NCBI RefSeq assembly: GCF_000403645.1
Contig: NC_021313.1
Coordinates: forward strand, 2,995,014 to 3,059,013
Origin: Salinarchaeum sp. Harcht-Bsk1
GTDB taxonomy: Archaea > Halobacteriota > Halobacteria > Halobacteriales > Salinarchaeaceae
Length of the DNA: 64,000 bases
Reading direction: 5' to 3'
Both the position numbers and the translations under genes were made by a program. The notes under the pieces are model-generated. The model was not told the DNA's origin, ran no database searches, and was given only the letters and a program-made list of their open reading frames with translations. Every line of letters starts with the position of its first letter. Position 1 is the first letter of the stretch. Below are positions 8,224-16,294 of the stretch, piece after piece.

Positions 8224-9921
8224 ATGCGCGTCCTCGGGATCGAAGGGACCGCCTGGGCCGCCAGCGCTGCCCTGTACGATACTGAGGACGACTCCTTTTT
8301 CGTCGAGACCGACGCGTACGTCCCCGAGAGCGGCGGCATCGATCCGCGCGAGTCGGCCGACCACATGGCCGACGCGATTCCCGAAGTCGTCGCGGTCGTC
8401 CTGGATGAGGCTCGCGATCGAGTGGCTACCGACGCCGCCGAGGCGGGCAGCGCCGAACCGCCGATCGACGCAGTCGCGTTCTCGCGAGGGCCTGGCCTCG
8501 GTCCCTGTTTGCGGATCGCGGGAACCGCTGCCAGGGCCGTCGCTCACACGCTCGACGTGCCGCTCGTCGGCGTCAACCACATGGTCGCCCACCTCGAGAT
8601 CGGCCGGCATCGATCGGGCTTCGACGCGCCGGTCTGTTTGAACGCCAGCGGCGCCAACGCACACGTCCTCGGCTTTCATCGCAGTCGATCGAACACGGCG
8701 AGATCGGCCTCGTCGAACGAGCGAATCGAGTCCGACGGTGGTCGGTATCGGGTCCTGGGCGAGACGATGGACACCGGCGTGGGCAACGCGCTGGACAAGG
8801 TGGCCCGCCACGCTGGGCTCTCCCATCCCGGCGGCCCGAAGCTCGAGGAGCTTGCGGCCGACGGCGACCTGATCGATCTTCCCTACGTCGTCAAGGGGAT
8901 GGACTTCTCCTTCGCAGGGATCGTCACGGCTGCGCAGGACGCACTCGACGACGGCGCGGCGATCGAGGACGTCGCCTGCTCGCTCCAGGAGACCATTTTC
9001 GCGATGCTCACGGAGGTCGCCGAACGAGCACTTTCGCTGACTGGGAGCGACGAACTCGTCCTCGGCGGCGGCGTCGCGAACAACGCCCGGCTACGCGAGA
9101 TGCTCCAGGGGATGTGCGAGGAGCGTGGCGCCGCGTGTTTCATGCCTGAGTCCCGCTTCCTCGGCGACAATGCGGCCATGATCGCACTCACGGGGTCGAA
9201 GATGCTCGCGGCCGGCGATACGCTGCCGATCGAGGACTCGGGCGTGCGACCGGACTACCGTCCCGACCAGGTCCCCGTCACCTGGCGTGATGGTGACTCC
9301 TCGACGGCCGTCGTTCCCGCCGAGGAGCGCGAGCGACGAGGCGCGGAGGCCGTCGTCGAGGTCGGCGAGGACCGCGTCGTGAAGCGACGCGTGCCGAAGG
9401 GGTATCGGCACCCCGACCTGGACGACCGCCTCCGACGCGAGCGCACCCGATCGGAAGCGAAACTGACCGCTCGGGCGCGCAGACTCGGGGTCCCGGCGCC
9501 GGTCGTGCTCGACGTCGATCCCGTCGAAGCGACGATCGAACTGACCCGGGTCGGCGACCGGGATTTGCAGGCCGACCTCGATCCTGCGTTGCTCGAGCAG
9601 GTCGGGACCCACCTCGCGACGCTGCACGCCGACGGGGTCGTTCACGGGGATCCCACGACGCGAAACGTGCGGATCGTGGACGCCGATGTCGAGTCCGCGT
9701 CCGACACCAGCGTGGCGCTGATCGACTTCGGCCTCGGCTACGACAGCGACCACGTCGAGGACAAGGCGATGGATCTGCACGTCCTGGAGCAGGCACTCGA
9801 CGGAACGGCCGACGACGCGGTGGCCTGCCGGGACGCGCTGGAGACTGCCTACGCCGACGCGGGCGATCCTGCAGTGCTCGATCGGCTCCGGGAGATCGAG
9901 GGCAGGGGCCGATACCAGTAG
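8224..9921 (+). CDS. Bifunctional Kae1-Bud32 (KEOPS t6A synthase and kinase fusion)
   Basis: Kae1 transfers threonylcarbamoyl to A37 of ANN-decoding tRNAs, and Bud32 is the associated P-loop ATPase/kinase of KEOPS. The 565-residue fusion has Kae1 in residues about 1-340: VLGIEGTAWAAS, the metal-binding HMVAHLE, GETMDTGVGNALDK, FSFAGI and VLGGGVANNARL. Bud32 follows: VVKRRVPKGYRHP, catalytic HGDPTTRNVR and the metal-binding IDFGLGYDSDHVEDKAMDL. Between the NASGANAHVLGF strand and GGRYRVLGE there is a serine/arginine-rich insertion of about 20 residues that archaeal Kae1 usually lacks. It lies 3 bp after S27ae. Confidence 0.95.
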   Translation: MRVLGIEGTAWAASAALYDTEDDSFFVETDAYVPESGGIDPRESADHMADAIPEVVAVVLDEARDRVATDAAEAGSAEPPIDAVAFSRGPGLGPCLRIAGTAARAVAHTLDVPLVGVNHMVAHLEIGRHRSGFDAPVCLNASGANAHVLGFHRSRSNTARSASSNERIESDGGRYRVLGETMDTGVGNALDKVARHAGLSHPGGPKLEELAADGDLIDLPYVVKGMDFSFAGIVTAAQDALDDGAAIEDVACSLQETIFAMLTEVAERALSLTGSDELVLGGGVANNARLREMLQGMCEERGAACFMPESRFLGDNAAMIALTGSKMLAAGDTLPIEDSGVRPDYRPDQVPVTWRDGDSSTAVVPAEERERRGAEAVVEVGEDRVVKRRVPKGYRHPDLDDRLRRERTRSEAKLTARARRLGVPAPVVLDVDPVEATIELTRVGDRDLQADLDPALLEQVGTHLATLHADGVVHGDPTTRNVRIVDADVESASDTSVALIDFGLGYDSDHVEDKAMDLHVLEQALDGTADDAVACRDALETAYADAGDPAVLDRLREIEGRGRYQ

Positions 9922-9990
9922 CTCGAACCTGGCGATGTCGGCGAGATTCGTCGGCTCCAGCGAGTCGCTCCTGCGCCCACACCCTCCCAG

Positions 9991-9997
9991 TTTTTAT
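9991..9997 (+). promoter_or_regulatory. TATA box of the DUF5808-rdgB pair
   Basis: TTTTTAT ends 25 bp before the ATG at 10023, the classical spacing for a leaderless haloarchaeal transcript. Confidence 0.6.
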
Positions 9998-10022
9998 CCC
10001 GGATGGCGACGTATCATCGGAC

Positions 10023-10304
10023 ATGGTCGACAAGCCGAATTCCGGCGAACTGTTCGGGATCCCCTACAACTTCGAGAAGCCGAGCATGCGGCGGCTGCTC
10101 TCCTCTTACTGGCAGCCCGGCGACGGCATGCTCGTGAAGAAGCCCTTCGGCGTCGGCTACACGCTGAACCTCGCGAACTGGCGGTCCTGGGTCGTCATCG
10201 GGATCGCCGGCGCGCTCCTCTGGCAGGAGCGCTCCGGCAGCGACGAAGCGATGGCCGAGGAGTCGTCTTCGGACGAACCCGTCGAGGTCCTGGTCGACGA
10301 TTGA
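10023..10304 (+). CDS. DUF5808-like small membrane-anchored protein
   Basis: A 93-residue protein. The first 50 residues match the haloarchaeal DUF5808 pattern: GIPYNFEKPSMRRLLSSYW, then KPFGVGYTLNLANW. One short hydrophobic stretch follows (WVVIGIAGALLW, residues about 56-68), then an acidic tail. Its function is unknown. The stop is immediately followed by the rdgB ATG (10305), so the two are likely co-translated. Confidence 0.65.
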   Translation: MVDKPNSGELFGIPYNFEKPSMRRLLSSYWQPGDGMLVKKPFGVGYTLNLANWRSWVVIGIAGALLWQERSGSDEAMAEESSSDEPVEVLVDD

Positions 10305-10916
10305 ATGCTGCGGTTCGTCACGGGGAACGAGGGCAAGGTCGAGGAGGCGCGGGAGTACCTCCCGATGGCCGTCGAGCAGACCGACTACGACTACGTGGAG
10401 GTGCAGTCCGACGACCTCGCGCCGATTGCCGCGCGTGGCGCCCGTGAATCGTTCCGGGAACTCGGCGGCACGGAGCCGGTCGCCGTGGAGGATTCCGGCC
10501 TCTTCGTCGACGCCCTCGGGGGTTTCCCCGGTCCCTACTCCGCGTACGCCGAGTACACGCTCGGGATCGAGCGCGTCTACCGTCTGGTCGAACCGGAGGA
10601 CGACCACCGCGCGTCGTTCCGGAGCGTCGTCGCCTACGCAGCGGATGCTGATTCACTGGACGAAGACGTCACCGACGACGACCCCGACTGGCACGACGGC
10701 GTTACCGTCGAGGACGGCGTCGCCGTGGCGACCTTCGAGGGAACGGTGCGTGGCGAGATAGTCACGCCCCGTGGCGATGGCGGCTTCGGCTACGACCCGA
10801 TCTTCGAGCACGAGGGCCGGACGATGGCCGAGCGGTCGACGGCGGAGAAGAACGCGATCTCGCACCGGGGACGGGCGCTGGCGAAGCTCGCGGACTGGCT
10901 CGCGGCCCAGGAGTAG
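10305..10916 (+). CDS. rdgB: XTP/dITP diphosphatase (RdgB/HAM1)
   Basis: The enzyme hydrolyses non-canonical purine nucleotides (XTP, ITP) to keep them out of nucleic acids. The 203-residue protein has the family N-terminal FVTGNEGKVEEARE, the catalytic VAVEDSGLFVDALGGFPGPYS block (given in part), GGFGYDPIF and the C-terminal AEKNAISHRGRALAKL. There is a haloarchaeal acidic insertion around residues 107-130. It starts directly after the DUF5808 stop. Confidence 0.93.
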   Translation: MLRFVTGNEGKVEEAREYLPMAVEQTDYDYVEVQSDDLAPIAARGARESFRELGGTEPVAVEDSGLFVDALGGFPGPYSAYAEYTLGIERVYRLVEPEDDHRASFRSVVAYAADADSLDEDVTDDDPDWHDGVTVEDGVAVATFEGTVRGEIVTPRGDGGFGYDPIFEHEGRTMAERSTAEKNAISHRGRALAKLADWLAAQE

Positions 10917-10927
10917 TTCCGATCGAG

Positions 10928-11398
10928 TCAGTCGCGTGGATCGCGATCCGGTCCCGGATAGCTCCGCTCGTCGAGGGACTCGTAGAGGGACTTCGCGTCG
11001 AAGACGGCGAGAAATGCGTCCGGCGTCCGGACGCTGACGGAGACGTGGCCATGGAGGCCAACCCCGGCAGCGGCGCTCGTGAGATTCTCGTCGAAGCTCA
11101 GCAGGTGCGCCGCGTCGCCGTGGAGTGCGCTGGCGAGGCCTGGATGGTCGCCCGCGGGGTGGGGAACCGAGCGTCGCTCCGCTTCGATTCGCTCCCGCCA
11201 GTCTGCCGCGAGGTCGGCGTCGGAGCGGCTGGCGATCACCGCCTCGGCGTCGTCGAGGAGCGGATCGCTCGCGACGAGGTCGATCCAGGAGTGGGATCGC
11301 ACGACGTCTAGCGCCTGGCGAGCGGCTCCGTCGACGAGGAGGTCCGCCGCGAGCACGTCGGCGTCGGCCACGACGCTTGCCGGATCAGGCGTCGGCAT
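10928..11398 (-). CDS. PIN-like domain protein (DUF7384-like)
   Basis: A 156-residue acidic protein with a PIN-like pattern: VVADADVLAADLLV at the start (first acidic strand), LVASDPLLDDAEAVI in the middle, and DAAHLLSFDENLTSAAAG towards the end, which resembles the last two acidic positions of PIN nucleases. A haloarchaeal family of this type is known to me as DUF7384, from memory. The upstream 34-codon ORF overlaps its start by 14 bp, an arrangement resembling a toxin-antitoxin pair. No nuclease activity can be asserted. Its 3' end is close to the convergent rdgB. Confidence 0.65.
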   Translation of the reverse strand: MPTPDPASVVADADVLAADLLVDGAARQALDVVRSHSWIDLVASDPLLDDAEAVIASRSDADLAADWRERIEAERRSVPHPAGDHPGLASALHGDAAHLLSFDENLTSAAAGVGLHGHVSVSVRTPDAFLAVFDAKSLYESLDERSYPGPDRDPRD

Positions 11399-11489
11399 CT
11401 TCCCCTCGTAGGCGATCGAGCGTCGATCGAATCTCGTCCTTGGCGACCTCGTAGTCGGCTGCCCGCTCGAACAGATCGGCCCAGCTCAC
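11385..11489 (-). CDS. 34-residue small protein upstream of and overlapping the PIN-like gene
   Basis: GTG at 11489 opens a 34-codon frame: VSWADLFERAADYEVAKDEI, then RSTLDRLRGEDADA, ending at TGA 11387-11385. It overlaps the PIN-like ATG (11398) in another frame. The sequence is amphipathic and helical, with a WxDLFERAxDY start that I recall in short haloarchaeal proteins found at the same position. Translational coupling to the PIN-like gene is likely. It could be an antitoxin-like or adaptor peptide. The alternative is an upstream mini-ORF with no product role. Confidence 0.55.
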   Translation of the reverse strand: MSWADLFERAADYEVAKDEIRSTLDRLRGEDADA

Positions 11490-11535
11490 GACTAGGCCGT
11501 GGTCGCCCGGGGCAAAAAGCGCGCCGGGATCCCCG

Positions 11536-12204
11536 TCAGCGGAATCGGACGCCGACGTCTTCCAGCGCCGAATTCTGACGCATGAGGGTCAACTGGAGTG
11601 CGGTCAGGCATTCGACGCCGTGGGCGTTGGCGAGTGGTCCGACGTCGAGGGCACGGAGCCCCTCGATCTCTTCGACGAGCGCCGCGATGCGGTCGCGAGC
11701 GTCTGGATCGTCGCCGACCACCAGTGCGTCGATCTCCAGGGCCGCATCGAGGTCGGAGAGCCGGCCCGCTGCGAGCGTGTGGAACGCGCCGACGACCGGA
11801 TTCGACGCCGGCGCTGCGTCGGCAGCGGTTGCGGTCACGCTGCCTGGCGCCGGTTGGGCCGCGTCGAACCCGTGGGCGTGGGCGTCGATCCCGACGGCTG
11901 GCGAGACGACGATCGCGTCCTCGTGTAGTCGATCGGCAACCGTTTCGATGGTGTCCGCCACGTACGTTGCGGGAACGGCCGCGACGACGACGGCTGCGCC
12001 AGCCGCTGCATCGGGGTTGGCACCGCTCTCGATCCGGGAGTTTACGCCGCGATCTGCGAGCGTCTCGCGGTACGAGGCCGCTGCGTCCGCGGCCCGCTCC
12101 GGGTCGCGGGAGCCGATGGAGAGCTCGTGATCGGTATCGTGTGCCAAACGAAGGGCCAGGCCACCGCCGAGTGCGCCGGTGCCGCCGAGGATTGCGATCT
12201 GCAC
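11536..12204 (-). CDS. npdG: NADPH-dependent F420 reductase
   Basis: This enzyme moves hydride between coenzyme F420 and NADP(H). The 222-residue protein begins MQIAILGGTGALGGGLALRL, a GxGxxG-type Rossmann nucleotide-binding loop, followed by the NADP-selective LSIGSRDPERA. VVAAVPATYV and the C-terminal LANAHGVECLTAL block match archaeal Fno/NpdG. It pairs functionally with cofH at the window start. The gene is minus-strand and follows a membrane-protein gene (12250-12684) with a 45-bp gap. Confidence 0.9.
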   Translation of the reverse strand: MQIAILGGTGALGGGLALRLAHDTDHELSIGSRDPERAADAAASYRETLADRGVNSRIESGANPDAAAGAAVVVAAVPATYVADTIETVADRLHEDAIVVSPAVGIDAHAHGFDAAQPAPGSVTATAADAAPASNPVVGAFHTLAAGRLSDLDAALEIDALVVGDDPDARDRIAALVEEIEGLRALDVGPLANAHGVECLTALQLTLMRQNSALEDVGVRFR

Positions 12205-12249
12205 GATCGATGCGTCGCCGACCGCCGCGAAAAACGTTCCGTCGATTCG

Positions 12250-12684
12250 CTAGTCCTTGCTGGGCTGCTGGGCTTCGCGACGCCGCTCCGCTCCGGACCC
12301 GGGCGGCCACTCGCCGACGGTCGCGTCCCGAACCACGACGGCGAATCCGATCGAGAGGATCGCCCCTGCCAGCACCGCGACGCCGTAGAGCGTCCCACTG
12401 AGCCCGACGGCGTCGGCTGCCCAGACGGTCGCAGCGACTGGCGGCGCGACGGCAGCGACGAAGACGACGTCCTCGGGGCCCCACGGTCCGAGGTGACTGG
12501 AGTCGACGTCGAAGACGTAGACGACCAGCACGGCGAACGGGCCGCCCGCGACGATGGCGACGGCGGCGGACGTCAGGAGCCGATCCTCGAGTCCGGTGAC
12601 GCCGAAGCGTGGGACGGCGAGGACGGCGATCATTCCGACGATCACGATCGTCGACAGGAACTCGACGAATCGATCGGTGTCCAT
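12250..12684 (-). CDS. Four-helix integral membrane protein, unknown function
   Basis: From ATG 12684 the gene encodes 144 residues with about four hydrophobic segments (residues near 8-25, 32-55, 72-88 and 92-112) and a hydrophilic basic/acidic C-terminus. I recognise no family motif. It lies between npdG and the HAD hydrolase on the same strand. Frames extending upstream of this ATG have arginine-rich shadow composition and are not used. Confidence 0.55.
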   Translation of the reverse strand: MDTDRFVEFLSTIVIVGMIAVLAVPRFGVTGLEDRLLTSAAVAIVAGGPFAVLVVYVFDVDSSHLGPWGPEDVVFVAAVAPPVAATVWAADAVGLSGTLYGVAVLAGAILSIGFAVVVRDATVGEWPPGSGAERRREAQQPSKD

Positions 12685-12782
12685 GGCAGTGCCTATCGCG
12701 TGGCGCACAAGGGAATGTCGCTTTCGCGGCACCGTGGCGACCGCGGACGGAGGGGCAGCTGCGTCGAGAACTCCGGCCGGAC

Positions 12783-13658
12783 TCAGTCGTGGGGCGCCAG
12801 CAGCGTCCGAAGCCCGTTCACGTCGTCGACGACGGTGCTCGAACCGGCCTCCTCGTACTTCTGCCGGCCAGCCTCGCCGGTCAACCCGCCGGTCAGGACG
12901 CCGATTCCGTGGTAGGTCCGGGACGGATCGGCGGCGGCCGCGTTCGTCGCGGTCCGGACGTCGTCGAGCGTGTCGCCCACGAAGGCGACTTCCGTCGCGT
13001 CGAAGCGCTCCGCGAGCGTCCGGAGCGCGTGAGGGTCTGGCTTGCCCGCTTCCCAGTCGTCCATGGTGAATCGGTGGTCGTCCGGTACGTCGAGGCCGAC
13101 GCGGTCGAGGGCGATGTCGGCTTCCGCGGCCGGGCGGCCGGTCAGCACGCCGATCGGGAACCGCTCCTCGAGCCACTCGATCGTCTCCGGCTCGATCAGT
13201 ACCGGCTCGTCGTGGATGTATCCCCGAAGCTCCCGTTCGGGCTCCTCGCCTTCGATCTCGCGATAGAGCTCCGCGCCGAGATATCGGAGCTGGAACGCGT
13301 CGCGAACCGCGTCGGGATCCCACTGGGACTCGACGTCGGTCGCTGACTCCTCGCCGAGCGCGTCGCGGAGAACGGCACGGGCACCGTCGAGGCCGCCGCC
13401 CGCCTCGGCGATCGCGTCGGTGAACGCTTCGACCTCGACGTCGTAGCCGGCGTCCTGGGCGATGGCGTAGAGCAGCAAGGCGTCCGTCAGCTCCCAGTCG
13501 TTGTTGAAGCCGCCGGCGTCTTTGAACGGCTGGATGACGTCGCGCTCGAACCTGGTGCCCTCGAGGTGCGTGACGGTTTCCACGACGGCGCGTCGGTAGG
13601 AGTCGGCGACGTCGACGAGCACGCCGTCGACGTCCAGCACGATAGCGTCGACCTGCAT
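12783..13658 (-). CDS. HAD-superfamily hydrolase, TIGR01548-like
   Basis: A haloacid-dehalogenase-type phosphatase of 291 residues starting at ATG 13658. Motif I is [16 protein letters not shown], motif II is GVLTGRP, motif III is the lysine of [11 protein letters not shown], and motif IV is [10 protein letters not shown]. The long cap between motifs I and II and the [13 protein letters not shown] segment match the haloarchaeal TIGR01548 group from memory. In some archaea these enzymes lie near imidazoleglycerol-phosphate genes, but no such neighbour is present here. The substrate is unknown. Confidence 0.82.
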   Translation of the reverse strand: MQVDAIVLDVDGVLVDVADSYRRAVVETVTHLEGTRFERDVIQPFKDAGGFNNDWELTDALLLYAIAQDAGYDVEVEAFTDAIAEAGGGLDGARAVLRDALGEESATDVESQWDPDAVRDAFQLRYLGAELYREIEGEEPERELRGYIHDEPVLIEPETIEWLEERFPIGVLTGRPAAEADIALDRVGLDVPDDHRFTMDDWEAGKPDPHALRTLAERFDATEVAFVGDTLDDVRTATNAAAADPSRTYHGIGVLTGGLTGEAGRQKYEEAGSSTVVDDVNGLRTLLAPHD

Positions 13659-13775
13659 ACCTGCGACTTGCCGGCCTCGCATTTGGGCGTACCCATTCGG
13701 ATCGGACCGGTGCTGGTCAGAAGATCGGTGGAGGACACCTGTTTGACGGACTGCTTCGCAGATGGCCCGAACACT

Positions 13776-13783
13776 CCTTATCG
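13776..13783 (+). promoter_or_regulatory. TATA-like box of the UspA gene
   Basis: CCTTATCG ends 21 bp before the ATG at 13805 and lies in the 146-bp gap shared with the divergent HAD gene. Spacing fits a leaderless transcript. Confidence 0.5.
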
Positions 13784-13804
13784 GGGCACGCGAACACCGC
13801 CCCG

Positions 13805-14242
13805 ATGTACGACACGATCGTCGTCCCGACCGACGGGAGCGAGGGGCCGTGTCGGGCCGTCGAACAGGCATACCGGCTCGCGGCGGCGTTCGACGCCACG
13901 GTCCACGCGCTCTACGTCGTCGACGAGACGTTTCCGGCGCACAGCCACTACGACGTGGTCCGCGAAAACATGGAAGACACCGGAGAGAGCGCCGTCGAGC
14001 GGATCGAATCGAACGCACCCGAGGGCGTGACCGTCGAGAAGGTGTTCCTCACTGGCGTCCCCCACGAGGAGATCATTGCGTACGCCGAGGACCACGACGC
14101 CGACCTCATCGCGATGGGCACGAACGGACGGACGGGGCTATCGCGGTTCGTCGCCGCTGGGAGCACGACCGAGCGAGTCGTCCGCGCCTCGCCGGTACCG
14201 GTGCTCACGGCCCGTCGGGACGACCCGACGGCGGACGAGTGA
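13805..14242 (+). CDS. Universal stress protein (UspA family)
   Basis: A 145-residue single Usp domain. N-terminal [11 protein letters not shown] and the C-terminal ATP-binding signature [20 protein letters not shown] (G-2x-G-9x-G-S/T type) are present, so it is predicted to be ATP-binding. It is monocistronic between a divergent HAD gene and the convergent UPF0146 gene. The target of the stress response is not evident. Confidence 0.9.
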   Translation: MYDTIVVPTDGSEGPCRAVEQAYRLAAAFDATVHALYVVDETFPAHSHYDVVRENMEDTGESAVERIESNAPEGVTVEKVFLTGVPHEEIIAYAEDHDADLIAMGTNGRTGLSRFVAAGSTTERVVRASPVPVLTARRDDPTADE

Positions 14243-14273
14243 GGGATGCGACCACACCCCGCGGCGATGCGGA

Positions 14274-14714
14274 TCAGTCCGTCACCCAGTAGAGCGTCTC
14301 CCCGCCGGGAAGCTGTTCGGGACGAACCGGGACGATCGGCGGATCGCCACCGAGCGTCGTGAACGCGGCCGGTACGTCCAGCGTTCTCGCCAGGTCGGCG
14401 ATGGGGCGGTGGAGTTCGGGCGGCGCTCTGAGCGCGTAGACGCCGTCGATACCCTCGAACTCGGCCGCGTCGAGTTCGGTCACGTCCGCTCGCTGGAACG
14501 CCATTCCGTCGGGAACGGCGCGCGCCACGACGTCGACGGCACTGACCGCGATCCCACGGTCGAGCAGTGTCGCGGCGATTCCGGTCCGTTCGCCGATCCC
14601 GACCTCGAGCAGCGCCGCTGGCTCGACTCCGCCGCCACTCTCCTGAGACTGCCGGGATCGGACCCCCTCGATCAGGGCGTCGGCCAGCGCAGTCGTTCGA
14701 TCCGCGTCCGACAC
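14274..14714 (-). CDS. UPF0146 family protein, SAM-methyltransferase-like fold
   Basis: From GTG 14714 the gene encodes 146 residues. The LLEVGIGERTGIAATLLDRG segment resembles motif I of Rossmann methyltransferases, followed by VSAVDVVARAVPDGMAFQRADVTE (given in part) and a YALRAPPELHRPIADLA segment typical of UPF0146. No activity is known. The GTG start is supported by a TATA-like GTTATG about 27 bp upstream on this strand. It is divergent from archaemetzincin with 39 bp between start codons. Confidence 0.75.
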   Translation of the reverse strand: MSDADRTTALADALIEGVRSRQSQESGGGVEPAALLEVGIGERTGIAATLLDRGIAVSAVDVVARAVPDGMAFQRADVTELDAAEFEGIDGVYALRAPPELHRPIADLARTLDVPAAFTTLGGDPPIVPVRPEQLPGGETLYWVTD

Positions 14715-14722
14715 GCCGGGAC

Positions 14723-14745
14723 GTTTATGGCCGGGAAGGCATAAC
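14723..14745. promoter_or_regulatory. Compact divergent promoters for UPF0146 and amzA
   Basis: Plus strand GTTTATGG (14723-14730) lies 24 bp before the amzA ATG at 14754. Minus strand GTTATG (14745-14740) lies about 26 bp before the UPF0146 GTG at 14714. The two promoters interleave within 40 bp, so each TATA lies inside the other's initiation region and the genes may interfere with each other. Confidence 0.5.
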
Positions 14746-14753
14746 AGGTGTCC

Positions 14754-15275
14754 ATGCTCGTCGACATCGTGCCGGTCGGGGAGGTGCCGGCGCCAGTCAA
14801 GCGCCAGGCCTCCGACGCACTCCAGTCGGTCTACGACTGCGACGTGTCCGTGCACGAGCCCCAGCAGGTCCCCGCGAGCGCCTACGACGACGGCCGCTCC
14901 CAGTACCGTGCCGAGGAGTTCATCGAACTCGCCAGCCGCGTCGGTCGTGGCGAGAAGAACATCGCACTCACGCCAGAGGACCTCTTCTACCGTCGGCGGA
15001 ACTACGTCTTCGGTCTCGCCTACCTCGACGGCAACGGTTCCGTCGTCTCCACGTACCGCCTCCAGACGTCCTCCGACGGTGGTTTCTCCGAACGCGGCTC
15101 AGACGAGATCTTCGGCGATCGCGTCCGGAAGGAGATCGTCCACGAGATTGGCCACACGCTCGGCCTGGAACACTGCGACAACAAGCGCTGCGTGATGAAC
15201 TTCTCGCCGACGGTCCGCGAGGTCGACGTCAAAGAACCACACCTCTGTGGGTCGTGCTCCCGTCGCGTCCGGTAG
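14754..15275 (+). CDS. amzA: Archaemetzincin (zinc metalloprotease)
   Basis: A metzincin-type protease of 173 residues from ATG 14754. The zinc site H130-E131-xx-H134-xx-xx-x-H140 (HEIGHTLGLEH) is followed at once by C141, C146 and the Met-turn M148 (CVMNF). C165 and C168 at the C-terminus complete the extra four-cysteine structural zinc site of archaemetzincins. The MLVDIVPVGEVP start is typical. A GTG six bases upstream is possible but falls closer to the TATA box than usual. The RCK/TrkA-N gene starts 2 bp after its stop. Confidence 0.93.
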   Translation: MLVDIVPVGEVPAPVKRQASDALQSVYDCDVSVHEPQQVPASAYDDGRSQYRAEEFIELASRVGRGEKNIALTPEDLFYRRRNYVFGLAYLDGNGSVVSTYRLQTSSDGGFSERGSDEIFGDRVRKEIVHEIGHTLGLEHCDNKRCVMNFSPTVREVDVKEPHLCGSCSRRVR

Positions 15276-15277
15276 CG

Positions 15278-15991
15278 ATGTCGGAGCAGGAATCGTCCAA
15301 ATCCGTCTTCGAGTCGAGTGACGACTCCGAGCCGATCGACTCGGCTACCGGCGAGGCACGGACCGACGAACCCGGGCCAGCCGGCTCCCTCGACGATAGC
15401 GAGGTCGACGATCCGCCGAGCGACTCGCTCGACGAAAACGCTGCCGCTGATCCGTTCGACGAAACCGTGGCCGCCGATCCGCCCGCCGATCCGCTCGACG
15501 ACACAGTGGTCGGCGATCCGCTCGACGAGACGGTGGAACCGGGTTCCCACGTGGTCGTCGTCGGCTACGACGGCTGGACCCCGGCCGTGCTCACGGAACT
15601 CGAGGTACTCGACGTCTCCGTCTCGGTCATCACGCGCCGCGAGTCGGCCTCCGAGGGGCTGGCCGAGCGCCCGGTGTCCGTCGTACCCACGGACGACGTG
15701 AACGAAGCCTGCTTTCGCGAGGCTGGCATCGATCGGGCCGACGCGGTCCTCGTTGCGACGCTCGACGACCAGCTGAACGTCCTCGCCGTCCTCACCGTCA
15801 TGAACGTCGACGAGTCGATGCACGTCGTGACCTTCGCCGGTGAGGAAGAGGACGTGCCGAAGCTACGGGCCGCCGGGGCCGACCGTGTCGTGAGTCTCGG
15901 TCAGGCCGTCGGCGAACTACTCGTGGAGGTCGCGCTCTCCGAGCGGCAGGTCGACGACGTCGTCGCGCAGCTCCTCGGCGAGAACGCCTGA
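15278..15991 (+). CDS. TrkA-N (RCK) NAD-binding protein with long acidic N-terminus
   Basis: A 237-residue cytoplasmic regulator of K+ transport. Residues about 1-90 are low-complexity and acidic, with repeated Asp-Pro units (ADPFDE, ADPPADPLDD, GDPLDE). Residues about 92-230 form a TrkA-N-like Rossmann domain: HVVVVGYDGWTP, SVVPTDDVNEACFREAGIDRAD (in part), AVLVATLDDQLN and KLRAAGADRVVSLGQAVGELL. The usual GxGxxG loop is reduced. It lies 2 bp after amzA and 300 bp before a K+-channel gene with its own RCK domain. Confidence 0.85.
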   Translation: MSEQESSKSVFESSDDSEPIDSATGEARTDEPGPAGSLDDSEVDDPPSDSLDENAAADPFDETVAADPPADPLDDTVVGDPLDETVEPGSHVVVVGYDGWTPAVLTELEVLDVSVSVITRRESASEGLAERPVSVVPTDDVNEACFREAGIDRADAVLVATLDDQLNVLAVLTVMNVDESMHVVTFAGEEEDVPKLRAAGADRVVSLGQAVGELLVEVALSERQVDDVVAQLLGENA

Positions 15992-16070
15992 GGGCCGACT
16001 CCTCGCGCCTGCAAGCGCCAGCGAGTAGCTCGTATTCATTGCGTCAGGGGCTTGACTCCACGGGCCACGA

Positions 16071-16168
16071 GGTTCGAACCGACGGGATCCACCTGGGTTC
16101 GAACCGACGGGATCCACCTGGGTTCGAACCGACGGGATCCACCTGGGTTCGAACCGACCGGATCCTCC
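16071..16168 (+). repeat. 25-bp tandem repeat with palindromic GGTTCGAACC cores
   Basis: Four copies of the perfect palindrome GGTTCGAACC occur at 16071, 16096, 16121 and 16146, exactly 25 bp apart. GACGGGATCCACCT lies between them; the last copy diverges (GACCGGATCCTCC). The array sits in the 303-bp gap between the RCK gene and the potassium channel, about 130 bp before the channel start. The gap holds no gene that I can support. A TTCTTA element at 16265-16270 is a likely channel promoter. Confidence 0.9.
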
Positions 16169-16294
16169 ACTGGCTCGTCGGAGCGAATCCTCATGGGCTC
16201 GTAAGATCGTATCCTCGAGGAGGAGCTCCACGATTGGCTCGTCCGACGGTTCGGTGCCGGGACCTTCTTACCGTGGCCCTACCCAGACGCCTGT

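Noticed and set aside
16071-16168. GGTTCGAACC repeats as tRNA fragments or a CRISPR array
   Set aside because: No tRNA arms fit around the motif. The period is a constant 25 bp with nearly identical spacers, so there are no unique CRISPR spacers.
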